Positions 46,027 to 57,309 of a stretch of DNA of 64,000 nucleotides are shown one piece after another. Each line of letters opens with the position of its first letter. Position 1 is the stretch's first letter. The stretch comes from Bathynomus jamesi (lineage: Eukaryota; Arthropoda; Malacostraca; Isopoda; Cirolanidae): contig JAJOZX010000088.1 of NCBI GenBank assembly GCA_023014485.1, positions 860,001 through 924,000 of the forward strand. The letters are read 5' to 3'. Position numbers and translations under genes: made by a program. The notes under the pieces were generated by a model. The model ran no database searches, was not told the DNA's origin, and saw only the letters and a program-made list of their open reading frames with translations.

Positions 46027-47639
46027 TCATTGAGGACATGCTGACTGCTGAGTTAAAGGAGGTTCCAGCCTTCCATCTCTTTGCCAGTCATCGATTAAGT
46101 CATGGTATTCAGATGCACAAAAATTCAGTTTGGAAATCATGAAATGCCTAATGTTTGTATGACTGCTTTTTTCAGCTCTTGCAGCCATTATCCGTCGAGG
46201 CACCAACTTTCTCACATGATCTCGATTATCAACAAGCATGACAATCAGTATATTTTCAGGGTGACCATAATAAGCATTCCTCGAATTACAGGGTCAACAA
46301 CTGCTTTCAAGTCTTTTGAGAGGTATCTGGAACTCTGGATTATCTGCCACAAATTTCTTGCACCATCTGTAGATGAAGAATGAACGTTTATATTGAACCA
46401 GTTTGGAGCAAATACCTTGCAAACGAATTCGGCCAGAGTTAGAAGGGGCTTTGAAAGATTTTTGGTTGCCATGTACAAACGCAGGATTCTGTTTGCAGTT
46501 GTCAGTCATCTTGAATGGCTTACAGTGCCAGGTTGGCGTCTTTCAAGATCTTCTGAATAGTTGTCAGATGGTACAGCCTTACAAATATCCCACAAATATT
46601 TGTGGTCAGTGCTTAACTCTGTATTTTCTAAGTACTGTGGTAAATCAGCAGGAATTGGGACAAATCTTACAATTCTGTGCTGTTCACATGTGGCTACTGC
46701 TTGGCCAAGTTCACCCATGAATGCATTTGGTCCACGTGTACGGCCATCGACCATCGAGATGGTGGAAAAGATGTCGGAGAGAAGTTCGTTCATGTGCAAC
46801 ATACATATCATCCATTGCAAAGGTCTTCTGAAATGGTCTTCTAAGAGTCTAATCACACCTGCTTTAGTCCCAGTATTTGTTACTGTGACATCACAACCAA
46901 CAGCAATAAGAGTATCTGTATTAATATTAGTCATGCGTGAAGGATTAATTGCTTTACTTATCAAGGTGATCTCAGTATCAGAATTGTCAGCGTTTTCATT
47001 TGTATCTGTTTCATATGCTGAAAAGTTCAGAGATGCTGTGGGCTGACTTGTGCTTGCTTCATCTTCAGTTCTCTTCCGACTGGTTAATTTGCGTTCAGTG
47101 CGCTTTTGTAATTTTTTTGTCAGTGGTAAATCAACTCCTCCGATGCCCATTTGTCGTTGAATTCTCTGGTCAGTCAAAAATTTTCTTTCAGGAATAGAAA
47201 CTCGACAAGCTGCCTCACATTTGCAAGCTGAGATTAAAATACATTGGCAAGCAGCTACATTAAACAACTTAGCTGTTTTCTTGAGAAAATTTTGTCATTT
47301 ACTGTCAAAAGTAGGCGTTCCAGTTCTTTTAATTGACTTCATCAAATTCTGGTACTGGTCATGACACTTTCGTATTTTCCTGATGAAGCTGGTATGGGAG
47401 ATGATTGGAATTGAAGCTTTATCCCATATGTTCGTAATATCAGAAGCAACCTTCTCAGTTATCTCTGTCACTTTTGGTTCAGCATTTCTTGGTAATGATT
47501 TAATTTCTAATCTTACATACTGGTAATGAGAAATAACATCCGAAGTTGTTGGCAAAACATTAATTTTAAAGGGCCTAGCATTAAATTCTGATGCCTGTGA
47601 GAATGCTGACAGCTGTTTTTTCTGGCTTGCCTTGTACAA
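46027..47639 (-). pseudogene. Second transposase-like protein of the unnamed family
   Basis: Minus-strand frames at 47295-47639, 46506-47267, 46245-46478 and 46027-46239 form one protein broken by a stop and frameshifts. It begins with a charged N-terminal part and a Lys/Arg stretch KKLQKRTERKLTSRKR. Key blocks are VGCDVTVTNTGTKAGVIRLL, LQWMICMLHMNELL, GRTRGPNAFMGELGQAV and RRQPGTVSHSR. The last part holds FVCKVFAPNWFNI, DGARNLW, VVDPVIRG and VPRRIMAARAE. These blocks align in order with those of the protein at 19093-21275 (NTG..AG..RLLE, C..H..EL, GP, PG...H.RW, WF). Terminal repeats of this copy were not found. Confidence 0.6.
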
Positions 47640-48639
47640 TTCATAATCAGTGCTGCAAAAAGTATAATATTAGTTAGATGATAACATTAATATGATAATA
47701 TAAATATTATGATGTATTGTAATATTATCAAATGAAATAATTATCAAATTTTACTGTATATATAACGACACTACCTCTCTTCTCAACGTCCACTGTGCAA
47801 CTAAGTTCTATCTACAACATCAGCAGCTTTTAACTGGGAATTGCCAACTGATACAATACTTTAGTATCAAAATACGACAAATTTTATATAGAAGGTGTTT
47901 CTTTCTAGCAAAATAGCCGAAACCCATTAAATTTTAAGATTTGCTTTGTAAGACGTGATCAGTGTCTGGATATTAATTCTTTTGCATAAATATCAAAATA
48001 TACTTGCTCCTTGCGGAACCAGTAAATGAATACCAAACTGAACAATATTTGGCAGATTTATTATAGACATCATTACACAACTTTTGTACCCATGGAGAAA
48101 TAGATGCAAAAGAAAAAAAATTTCGTTCCTCTTCTACAGTATTAGAACAAGAGATTTTGCAAATACACCGACAACATTATTGGTGATTTTGCAAATTGAC
48201 CGATTTTTGTGTTTTTGCAAAATGATCAAACATTTAAGGTCATTTTGTAAAATTACTATTGTTTTTGTTTCTTTGCAAACTGACCGGAGAATTTGCAAAA
48301 AGACCGATTTCACAAAAAAAATGTACTATATATATATATTCCACAGATATTGTCCGTGATTTTTAACAACTTGTATGTAGAAAAGATAAAATAATTAATT
48401 TTTATTTTTAAATAAAGTACAATACCTTAAGTGTTATGTAACTTTAATAGTAAACCTGTAAATGTGCTTCGTTCGTGGCTCTGAAAATATCTTATCGATA
48501 TACTCGAATTCGGCTATCAGCTAGCTCAACATCTCGGGTGACACTGCGTTAATGGCTGCTATAATCCTTTTATTTTTTATTCCAGTGATTACAAATGGTT
48601 CACATTTTCGGAATAAACAAAGTTTTTACGTATCTCCAA
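47640..48639. other. Gene-free interval with a hairpin-arm relative
   Basis: At about 48003-48110, CTTGCGGAACCAGTAAATGA ... CATGGAGAAATAGAT resembles the arm of the hairpin element at 45105-45701. The rest is AT-rich without supported genes. Short frames near 48084-48767 carry no motif. Confidence 0.4.
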
Positions 48640-49145
48640 AGGAAAAAAATAGAATTACCTTCAAATCTGGCGATCCTTGGCGTCAAAATGATTGGATCTA
48701 CTTGGCCGACAACGATCGCGGAAATTTTCGCTCAGAACAACACGTACAATCAGTCACGGTATTGTAATGTGATGGTGCTTCAGCTTGTGAAAGATTATGT
48801 CTTTCCCATTATTTTTTTTTTCAACTTGCGGGATGACAAAGCTTTCAAACATATCAAGATAGGTTGCACTGATAACCGTTTCCTCCGCGAAGAAAAAAAG
48901 ACCTATAACCTGTTATGCATTATCCCACACCACACATTCATTTTGGGGTTTTTGCGCATGTATTCGACGGTAGTACATGGATGTCTTGAATCCCAAACTC
49001 TACAGTTCTAGCAATTTCTTCATCTAACTTTTGCAACACATGGAAGCAGCAAACTCCACACGCTTCGGCCGATCGTCAGGATTAATTTCGAATATATAAG
49101 CGTACATGTTCATGCGGGATTTTGTGAAATGTTGATTTAGGAATA
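48640..49145 (-). pseudogene. Heavily decayed DD41D-type transposase
   Basis: On the minus strand, NPDDRPKRVEFAASMLQKL and DEEIARTVEFGIQD (about 49020-49090) match the segment before the first catalytic Asp in mariner relatives. Later VIGLFF and ATYLDMFESFVIPQVE (about 48830-48920, across frames) match the conserved GPFFF...YL.ML block. The Asp-containing motifs are too damaged to count. The plus-strand frames at 48552-49011 are its shadows. No terminal repeats found. Confidence 0.6.
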
Positions 49146-49442
49146 GGAAGGTACAGTGGGAAATCGACGTTTCTGCGCGAAGCATAATCGATTCTCATGT
49201 ATTCATTATCTTTATTTGATATGTGTGTTCTACCTGATAATTTATTTGGCAAAACACTTCCAGTTTCTTTGAGCTGTTTATACCATTTGCGATTATTTTA
49301 TCAGTTGGGGGTTCATTCTCATATACACGCCAAAAGTTAGTTTTAAGTGACTTAAATTTACCTAACAGCACCACGTATTCACTCAAAATAAGACCTTCTA
49401 AATTTAGAACTTGTAACATTTTTTTGAGGGTACACTCTAAGG

Positions 49443-49661
49443 CAGTGGTTCTCAAACTGGGGTAGGTGAGGGAATCTTATGAGGTACGCGAAGGGGTCCT
49501 GAAAATATAACCCTTTTAATTTTATATACGATTAACAAACGGCCACATGTCACACGCTCGTAAAGAAAGTAAAAATCCTCTATCTCTCAAAAATCCAGAA
49601 AATCCCGATCCCGTGAAAGAGTTCAAGGGGTACAGAAGAAGGAAAAGTTTGAGAACAGCTG
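49443..49661. mobile_element. hAT MITE with perfect 8-bp duplication
   Basis: Ends are CAGTGGTTCTCAAACT at the left and AGTTTGAGAACAGCTG at the right. CTCTAAGG is repeated exactly outside both ends (49435-49442 and 49662-49669). 219 bp, non-coding. Confidence 0.9.
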
Positions 49662-49669
49662 CTCTAAGG

Positions 49670-50065
49670 AAGTTTTCCTTCTTTCGGGTGTCAAAGCTTC
49701 TTGTCAGATGATATAATTTCTTTTCATGATACATAACTTCTTTAGATAAAAGAAATGTCTTCAAAACGTCTTCCTTGAGTGATTTGAGGCAATGAAAGAT
49801 AGTGTTTCTATGTAGAGAAGGTTGCGGGAAGTCTTATTTCTCTGTTCAGCGTTCTCTTGTACTGTTGCATGTCAGAGCTCAGTGCAGTGCGCGTGAGTCT
49901 TACCGTCGCGTATACACTTCAGAATCCAAACGTATGGGCTGAGTCATTAAAACTGAAGGTACTGTACTTTATTTTAAAACATATCGCATTCTTTTATTTC
50001 TTGTACATCATGAAATATAAATTGTTAAAATCACGGAGAACATTTGTGGAAACTTTATATATACA
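49670..50065. other. Unassigned interval
   Basis: No gene or repeat end recognised. Confidence 0.35.
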
Positions 50066-50197
50066 CCACGTGTCCCCATAAAATGTCTCTATTTCTAAAT
50101 AAATGTTCAAAGCTAAAAACCAAAATGTAATCTAGACACAAGGACAAACGCAATAGGTACCTAAAACATAGGAATTATTAGCCTTAGCTAAACATGT

Positions 50198-50422
50198 TCA
50201 ATGTAATCGCCATTTTCTAACACAGTATTCAACCTTACACAAATGTATGACATAATTTTTGGAAATTGTGTCAGTTGGAATGTTGTTGATTACCTCATAG
50301 ACTTTGGTCATTAGGCCTACAAGCGTCTTAGGCTTGGTAGAATAGATCCAGTCTTTTATGTAACACCCCTCCAAAAAAATGTTAGGGGGTATGAGATCAG
50401 ATGAATATGGGGGCAAGTCCAA
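50198..50422 (-). pseudogene. Mariner-like transposase C-terminal fragment
   Basis: LPPYSSDLIPPNIFLEGCYI corresponds to the SPDLTPPD(F)FLWG block. Asn stands where the third catalytic Asp is expected, and Ser replaces Pro. The C-terminus VRKWRLH is followed by the stop at 50198. It is inactive. Confidence 0.65.
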
Positions 50423-50608
50423 TGGCTCATGAAGGGAGATTAAACTCTCGGAAAAATGCTTTTCGTTTTTTTCGTCTTTCGTCTTTTTGTAATTTCTATG
50501 AAATTAAAAGTTATTGCTTTAAGTATGAAATTGTGAAAGAACAATTTTAATATACAATATTTATTAGTTATTAAGTAAAGAAGGATTAGAAGTGTATAGG
50601 TGTATCAA

Positions 50609-51418
50609 GGGCGGATCTAGGCATTTCAGTAAGGGGAGTTCCAAAGAAAAAAGGGCACCTCTTAAAATAAAAAGGTCACAGTACTAAAATTTTTTCCTTA
50701 AAACAGACTACCAATGAGCGAGTGTAAAATCAATTGTATTGTTTTATTAGATCAGTCTCATTCAAATATGATACAAAATAAAAATCTAATTTGGCTACAA
50801 CAGTTATCACAGAAAATTTTTCAAACAATTACATATGTCTTGCCAATTAAAAGAACTATCCAGTCCCGTAGCCAGGACTTCCCAAGGGGGGAAGGGTCGA
50901 AATTGTAAAAAGGCGGACCTTTTGATGGAACGACCTAGTTACTGTAGAGGAAGTTTAGAGTAGTTTGTGAAGTTTAAAAAAATAATGCCAAAAAATGCAA
51001 GTGTTTATTTACTAAATGATGTTATATATTATAATATCATATCATAAGTTATAACTATGGTTACAAAAGTGAACCTTTCCTGTCAAGGGGAGGTCGTTCG
51101 ACCCCCAACTCCCCTGGCTACGGGCCTGCTATCAGAATAAGATGAAGATAAAAATAGTGATATGGCTGCACCAGTACTAAGGGCACCTATGGAAACCATT
51201 ACAACTACAAATTTAGAAATATAATGTATATTGATAAAGACTCAAAATAGAATTTGAATAAAATAAAATAACCATGATCTATGTTACAAAAACAAAATTT
51301 ATTTTCAGAGGCATACACACCATTCAAATAGGGCACTTGCACTTGAAAAAATGGTACTTGCAAGAAATTGAGGAGGGGGGAGGGGTCCGGACGTCACCGA
51401 CCCCGCCTTAGATCCGCC
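50609..51418. mobile_element. Non-autonomous element with GGCGGATCTA ends
   Basis: Left end GGGCGGATCTAGGCA and right end GCCTTAGATCCGCC are inverted copies. Target duplications are not clear. About 810 bp including the inner MITE. No coding capacity. It lies inside the mariner-like remnant. Confidence 0.6.
50861..51128. mobile_element. Inner hAT-like MITE
   Basis: Ends CAGTCCCGTAGCCAGG and, inverted, CAGGCCCGTAGCCAGG differ at one of 16 positions. Flanks share CTATC, but out of register. 268 bp, with purine-rich AAGGGGGGAAGGGTCG near one end. It forms the third layer of a nest. Confidence 0.75.
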
Positions 51419-51556
51419 TTTGTGTAGGCATATAGGCATATACGGAATGAAAACCCCCAATCCGTTACCTTTCTGAAGAAGAAACTCCAATAATAAAATA
51501 TACATCCACTATAAAATAACGGGCAAATAAAAATAGTGACTCTTTGGGGACACCCT

Positions 51557-51567
51557 ATATATACACA

Positions 51568-51626
<59 letters not shown>

Positions 51627-51874
51627 TAAATTTAAATTCCAATTTTCATTAATACACGTCGTTTCTCCATGAGTGTTTTCCGATTCAATTCTACTGTAAA
51701 TAAACACTGAAAGGAAAGCATTAAAGGGGGAAGGAGACTTAGCCCGATTAATCTGATGGGAATATTATAGGTTTCGGAAATTAGAAAGAGCGGAAGTCAG
51801 TCGCCACCGGAAGTAAAATAAAAACTGTACCGCAAATTTTAAATATCTCACAAAGTTAAAACAGGAAATAGGGT

Positions 51875-51929
<55 letters not shown>

Positions 51930-52821
51930 ATATACGTCAGATTTGATGGAATTAGTTTTTCATTTCATTTACCAATGGAACAATGCCTCACAACTGTTCG
52001 AAAATTTCCAAATTTTTACAGTGATGTAACATCACATCGAAAAAATTTATTTGTCACAACGTTGCGTCTAAAGTTTTCTTCGTTTCTGCTGTGATAGATA
52101 AATATAAAATACAAAATACAAATATCTTTATTCAGTAAAGCATACAAGTGATAGAGTTTTACAATATTTTTCAACATTTTTCTGTACAATTTAGATATTT
52201 GATATGGCATTAATATTATATTCACAGTTCTCTAATTTGAATATGGCGTTGAAAGCATAGAAGCTTTTTCGGCAAAATTAATGGGATTTAGTTTATTTAT
52301 TACATAAGAGAAGTGAAGATGGCAAGTAATAGTAGTAGTAGTAATAATAATAATAATAAATAATAATAACAATAATACAATAATAATAATAAACACAAGG
52401 TAAAAATTTACCAAACTTTACATAATTTTAAATTAAATGATTTATGGCATATTTAGTATAAAATAAATTATGCTTAATAAAAAATATAAAACAGGATAAA
52501 TTATTAAATTAAAAGTGCATGTCCTAAGTGCTTTTAATCGTGTCCGATTTTCTTAAAATTTGATGTTGAACATTATAATGCATAGTTATACAACCTTCGC
52601 TATGAATATATTCATTTTCAATAATTATATGAGAGATATATATATGACTTCCTAGGGAGTCATTGGGACTTAGAAATTATAAATGTTGATGAAAATTTTT
52701 ATTGATATAAAGGTTGTAACATAATTATTATAGTCTTTCAACAAAGGAACAAATTAAAACATAATGACAATGTATAAAGTATACATAATTAGAAAATAAT
52801 AAAAATAGCATTATTTTTTCT
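51557..52821. other. Gene-free interval before piggyBac
   Basis: (TA)n at 51571-51623, (CA)n at 51877-51928 and (AAT)n at about 52335-52395. A short hairpin ATGACTTCCTAGGGAGTCAT at 52644-52663 resembles the subterminal hairpin of the piggyBac-type ends at 55500 and 58283. No gene seen. Confidence 0.5.
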
Positions 52822-54430
52822 CATGATAATGCTGCCAGTGAGTCTTCAGATGTAATGTCACAGCGCATTTTGAGCACTGAATTTTGCTGTTTTTCTTGCA
52901 TAGAATGCATCGCCTGGAAGTAGTGAGTGATGATGGATAGTGCTTTATGTTGTCAGTTCCAACTTCTGTGGGGGGATCTAGCTCCTCTTCCTCTTGGTCC
53001 TGGCAACGATGCTGCTAGAGGTCTCGGTTTTGGGTTTACTTTGTTGAAGTAAAATTTGCACTAAAGTTCGCTTGTATTCCTTGTTAGAGATGGAGGCTCC
53101 AGATGAAAGCTCGTACAAACGCCAGGAATAAACTACTGCCATATTGATCGCACCAATAGTTAGTGGCCAGTACCACTTTTTGCCACGGATTTTAGGTCGA
53201 ACATCAGAAAGAGATCTGTCAAATAAATCGACACCACCCATTCCTTCATTATAAAACTTTACCGCAGCAGGTTGTGGAACATTGACCTTCCCTTTTCCTT
53301 TGACCCAACGTTTAGTTTGATCAAGTGGGTTAATTCCTTCGGCATTGTTGCAGAAAGTTACTACAGCATTGTCGTTCCAAGTAACAATCTCAACATTGCC
53401 CTCTGAACGGTAGTCATAAAATCTTCTTCGTTTTTTCTTCATTACAGCTTGACGTAGGACTTGGCAGAATCTTGTCCGGTTCTGCCGCACTGTGCCTGTA
53501 GCTCTAACTCCCATGCTACTGAGTTCCAATATTATGCTGTACGAAGTAAAGAAGTTGTCGAAATAAAAGTGGTGATCTTTTGGATTCCTACATGCTGAGA
53601 TGGAATCTTTTATAACACAAATTCCCAATGGTTCATTGGTGGAGGGCTTATTAGGTGTCTGCCCCTCATACAAAGTTATTTTATAAAGCATCCCTGTAGA
53701 ACTGGCAAGTACCCAAGATTTGAAGCCGAATCTGATCGGTTTCCCACGTATGTACTGTTTACAACTATGACGTCCAAAGTAAGGAGTCATAGACTCGTCG
53801 ATACTCAAAACTTCATGAAGAATTCCAAATTGAGAAATGTTTTTATTTAACAGATTGTATAATGGCATAACCTTGGCTATCTTGTTATTGCACAGATTAC
53901 TGTTATTGGCAGCATGTAAAAATATCTTGATTTCCTGGAAGCGATTTCTGCTCATTGTTTCAACAAATATTGGGCATTCTAAATCCATTGCCCGGCTCCA
54001 ATAGTCCTTTTCATTTGTCCGCCGATTGTATCCAGAAAGCAATATTAGCCCAATAAAATTACACATTTCTTCTTTTCCAATGTTGAAACTTTGGCAATTT
54101 TTGTCATTATGTGCATAACGATTTGTTTCTTGGAACAAACGATCTAGAAGCTCATCAAACACTTTGATAAAAATGCCCCATTCACTAGCTGTCGATAACT
54201 CAGGAAAATTACTTAATAAATTTTTAGATGCATATTCTATACAGTTGAATTTTGGCCCGCACTTTTCTTTTCCTTGACTTCAATATTCATTTTTTTCCAT
54301 TTAGGGGTCTCTGTCCTACGAGCACTTCTTACATTTTCAAGTGTTTCTGCGTCCGATAAATATTCAAGTAATGTAGTAAGACAAACGTCACTTCCTTTGA
54401 AAGTTGCTGCAAAACTGAGAGAATGAGACG
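52822..54430 (-). pseudogene. piggyBac transposase, nearly intact core
   Basis: A 394-residue open frame (52978-54162) holds the DDE_Tnp_1_7-type core. The first Asp is in LSIDESMTPYFG, the second in FYFDNFFTS and the third in GMGGVDLFDR. These are the expected three catalytic Asp residues, and all are present. The piggyBac enzyme cuts and pastes at TTAA. Upstream, the N-terminus (to about 54430) is broken by stops, so the frame's first Met is not the true start. A frameshift near 52985 separates the C-terminal Cys-rich domain (RRCILCKKNSKIQCSKC... in 52822-52980) from the core. Terminal repeats were not assigned. Confidence 0.88.
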
Positions 54431-54585
54431 CGGTAGACTATATTTATAAAGATTATCTATTGCACCATGTTTAGAAATATTTTCAAAGCATGATGTCTTC
54501 TTATAAAAAAATTACGTCATCTTATGAAATGCATATTAGATGTAACACACACCCACACCCACACCCACATATATATATATATATA

Positions 54586-55380
54586 CAGTGTTGGGCACTA
54601 AAGCGTTAATCCGATAACAGTTAATTAACGAAGTTAACTTTTTTTAACGGACTATTAATGGAAGTTAATTTCCATTTATCGTTATCGGACCAGTTAACTT
54701 CCGATAACTCGATATTTAGTCTGTTAAAGTCCGTTAACACGTTAACTGCGAGGAGTCATTCACGGAAGATCACCGCTCCGCGAATGAATTCAAACCGCCA
54801 TAACTTCAGTCTGCCAATTCCGTCCTCTGCCGCAGTGGAACGGCTCTTCTCTCTCGGCAAGGACATCCTGAGGCCCAAGAGGTCAAGACTGGCAGTTGGG
54901 CCTAACTTTGAGAAGTTGGTCTTTCTGAAGGGCAACCAGCACATTGTGTCATAGTCTTTAATAAATGTGCCTAAAATTTAATTTTACCTTTCAGTTCCCG
55001 CCATAATAATTCTCTGGTAAATTAAAATTTAGTTAATGGTTACTGGTTACAAGGGTTTCAAAACATGTAATCAGTACATTTTTTATTAAAAATAAAAAAA
55101 AAAGTTATTAAGCCAAAAAGTTGCAAAACTTGATAAAAATACAGTTAAATACCTATTTATTGTTGGATTTTGCATAAATAAACATTTTCTATGGGTTTTA
55201 AAGCTTTTTTCCTTGATTTTTTTCAATGTTAGTAAAGAAATAGTTATCGTTAACGGATTATCGTTAACTTCCGTTAACTTTGTAGTAAAATTATCGGATT
55301 ATCGTTATCGGAGTTAAAAATTGGGGTTAACGGATTATCGTTATCGAAGTTAACTTTTTGGTTAACGGTGCCCACCACTG
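54586..55380 (+). mobile_element. Deletion derivative of a hAT element
   Basis: Ends are CAGTGTTGGGCAC and, inverted, CAGTGGTGGGCAC, flanked by (TA)n. Inside, GTTAAC and TTATCGTTATC motifs recur in both subterminal regions, inverted. A remnant of the hAT C-terminal dimerisation domain lies at about 54790-54951 in the plus frame (LPIPSSAAVERLFSLGKDIL, RSRLAVGPNFEKLVFLKGN). The catalytic part is missing, so it depends on a complete copy. Confidence 0.85.
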
Positions 55381-55389
55381 TATATATAT

Positions 55390-55442
<53 letters not shown>

Positions 55443-55879
55443 TATATATAAAACACGCAAAGCATTTTTTAATTAAAATGTGTATATCGCTATGTCCCAA
55501 TGTCTCCCTGAGGAGTCATCAAGTTGAAAGTCTCGTCAGCATCGGCTAATTATACAATATTTTTTATAATAACCTCGTTGCCTTTTCATACCTCTAAATC
55601 AGTGGTTCCCAAACTTTACTAACTGTCGGAACCCTTACAGACTTGTTTTTATTTCGCGGAACCCCAACTCCATATATATATATATATATAATTATATATA
55701 TATATTAGTGATGTAGGTCACATCCGCATCCGCATCCGCGGAATATCCGCACATTTTCTCGCATCCGCATCCGCGTCCGCATCCGCACTTTGGACTGCGG
55801 ATGTCGTGCGGATGTGGACCGTTGAGATAAAACGTCATTAATAAGCGGAAATTATCAAATTCTACTATATTAATAGAAC

Positions 55880-56722
55880 TAGTTCATTGTGCGCAAAAGT
55901 GATGCAAGCGACAAGACGAGAGGCTGTTCTTGTATGAAGTTACTCTCTTGCAACCTACTTAGATCCACGTTACAAAGCTAAGTTATTTTCACCTAGTACA
56001 TTAGAACGAGTTAAATCATCACTTGGCAAAGCAGTTGAAGAGCTTCAATCTCTTGAATCTGTCGCTTCGCCACCCACCAAAAGAATAAAAGTTTCAGTGA
56101 CAGAACCAACACCTTCAACAAGCAAATCTATCACAGAATCTGTCTCTCAGTTTCTTGAGTCAAGCAGCAATGACGAGACCTACGCGATGTCAAAAGATGT
56201 AGTGAAAATGATCGAGAGCTATCACCAAGAAAAACGCCTGGCTGGCAGAGCTGGGCACTTGCGGTTTTTTTTGCGGTACTGCGGTACTGCGGTACTACCG
56301 TGTTGGTCGGTACCGCGGAAAGTACCGCGGGAAATTTGAATGCGGTAGCGGTACTGCTGTACTTTCAGCGATCCTTTGCGGTACTGCGTTATGCGGTACC
56401 GGTTTGGTAGTGCGGTAGTAGTAACGCAGTACCGCAGTACCGCAAAAAAACGCGCAAAAAAACGCAAGTGCCCAGCTCTGCCGGAGTGGCTGCATGTGAC
56501 AATCCTATTACTTGGTGGAAAAATACGCAGAATATCTATCCATACTTGAGTAAACTTGCAAGGAAACATTTAGCCTGTCCTCCAACAAACGTACCAAGCG
56601 AGAGATTATTTAGCAGTGCTGGATTAATATATGATGAAAAGAGAAACAGACTGGCAGCAGAAAAGGCAGAAAAATTAATGTTCCTTAAGCATAACCTTCC
56701 TATAATTAAGTTTGAACATTAA
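55880..56722 (+). pseudogene. hAT transposase C-terminal half, split by a MITE
   Basis: The first part has TYLDPRYKAKLFSP, a block conserved in hAT transposases near the end of the catalytic domain, then VEELQSLESVASPPTKRIK and a serine-rich linker (to 56245). After the inserted MITE, DNPITWWKNTQNIYPYLSKL and ACPPTNVPSERLFSSAGLIY form the hATC dimerisation domain, ending at 56722. The N-terminal BED finger and most of the RNase H core are missing. The frame changes across the MITE. Inactive. Confidence 0.85.
56246..56480. mobile_element. Palindromic hAT MITE inside the hAT gene
   Basis: CAGAGCTGGGCACTTGCG at the left end has its exact complement CGCAAGTGCCCAGCTCTG at the right end. The interior is rich in GCGGTAC and pairs with itself over most of its length. 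Flanking 8-mers match at only about half their bases. 235 bp. Confidence 0.85.
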
Positions 56723-57159
56723 ACGATGAACATCTTAGTTTACTTTATTTTAATTACTCATTTATAAATATGCCTAATAAAACTTTAAACTTAATATAAA
56801 TAGTTATCAAGCTAATTAAAGATCTCTTTCTATAAGGGTGGAGGTTGGGGAAAGAGGTCGGTGGGGTGCATTTGAGTTGGGTTCACGTCCCGCATCCTGG
56901 TAACACAATTATGGTTTCTAATTGTGGCTGAAACTCAACAAAATATAACGAATTTATTTGCAGACGAATTCACTAATTGATTTCTATATTAGTTAGATGC
57001 TTGATATTATTTTATATGTTCAGAGAAAAGTACAGCAATTATTGTACAATTAATCAATTATACTACATTATAGCTACAGCTCTCTCTATATAATAACTTA
57101 TTATATACGTTAAACACAACAAATCTCGAATATATCCTAAAAAATAACGAAAATGTAGA
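56723..57159. other. 3' non-coding part of the hAT element
   Basis: AT-rich with a G-rich patch (GGGTGGAGGTTGGGG) near 56836. No ORF of note. Confidence 0.5.
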
Positions 57160-57256
57160 CATCCGCATCCGCATCCGCATCCGCGGATGTTGAAATCAAA
57201 CATCCTCATCCGCATCCGCATCCGCGGATGTGAAAAAAATGACATCCGCTACATCA

Positions 57257-57259
<3 letters not shown>

Positions 57260-57309
<50 letters not shown>

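Larger units (their letters stand above)
50066..51556 (-). mobile_element. Mariner-like remnant with nested MITEs
   Basis: GTGTCCCCATAAAATGTC near the left end and, inverted from the right end at 51555, GTGTCCCCAAAGAGTC share the terminal block and continue with CTATTT on both sides. (TA)n adjoins the right end. Only the transposase C-terminal third survives (50198-50422). The interior is filled by the nested element at 50609-51418. Confidence 0.65.
55706..57259 (+). mobile_element. Coding hAT element with ATCCGC hexamer arrays
   Basis: Ends are TAGTGATGTAGGTCACATCC and, inverted, TAGTGATGTAGCGGATGTCA, both next to ATATATAT. Dense arrays of ATCCGC hexamers lie 20-100 nt inside both ends (55725-55790 and 57160-57235). 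It carries a damaged transposase fragment. It was inserted into the hAT element at 55600. Confidence 0.8.

Noticed and set aside
46102..47197. Plus-strand ORFs up to 161 codons
   Set aside because: They are antisense to the transposase-like protein and have no motif of their own.
48552..48767. ORF with a signal-peptide-like start (MAAIILLFFIPVITNG)
   Set aside because: The opposite strand reads as a decayed mariner transposase across the same DNA, which explains the open frame.
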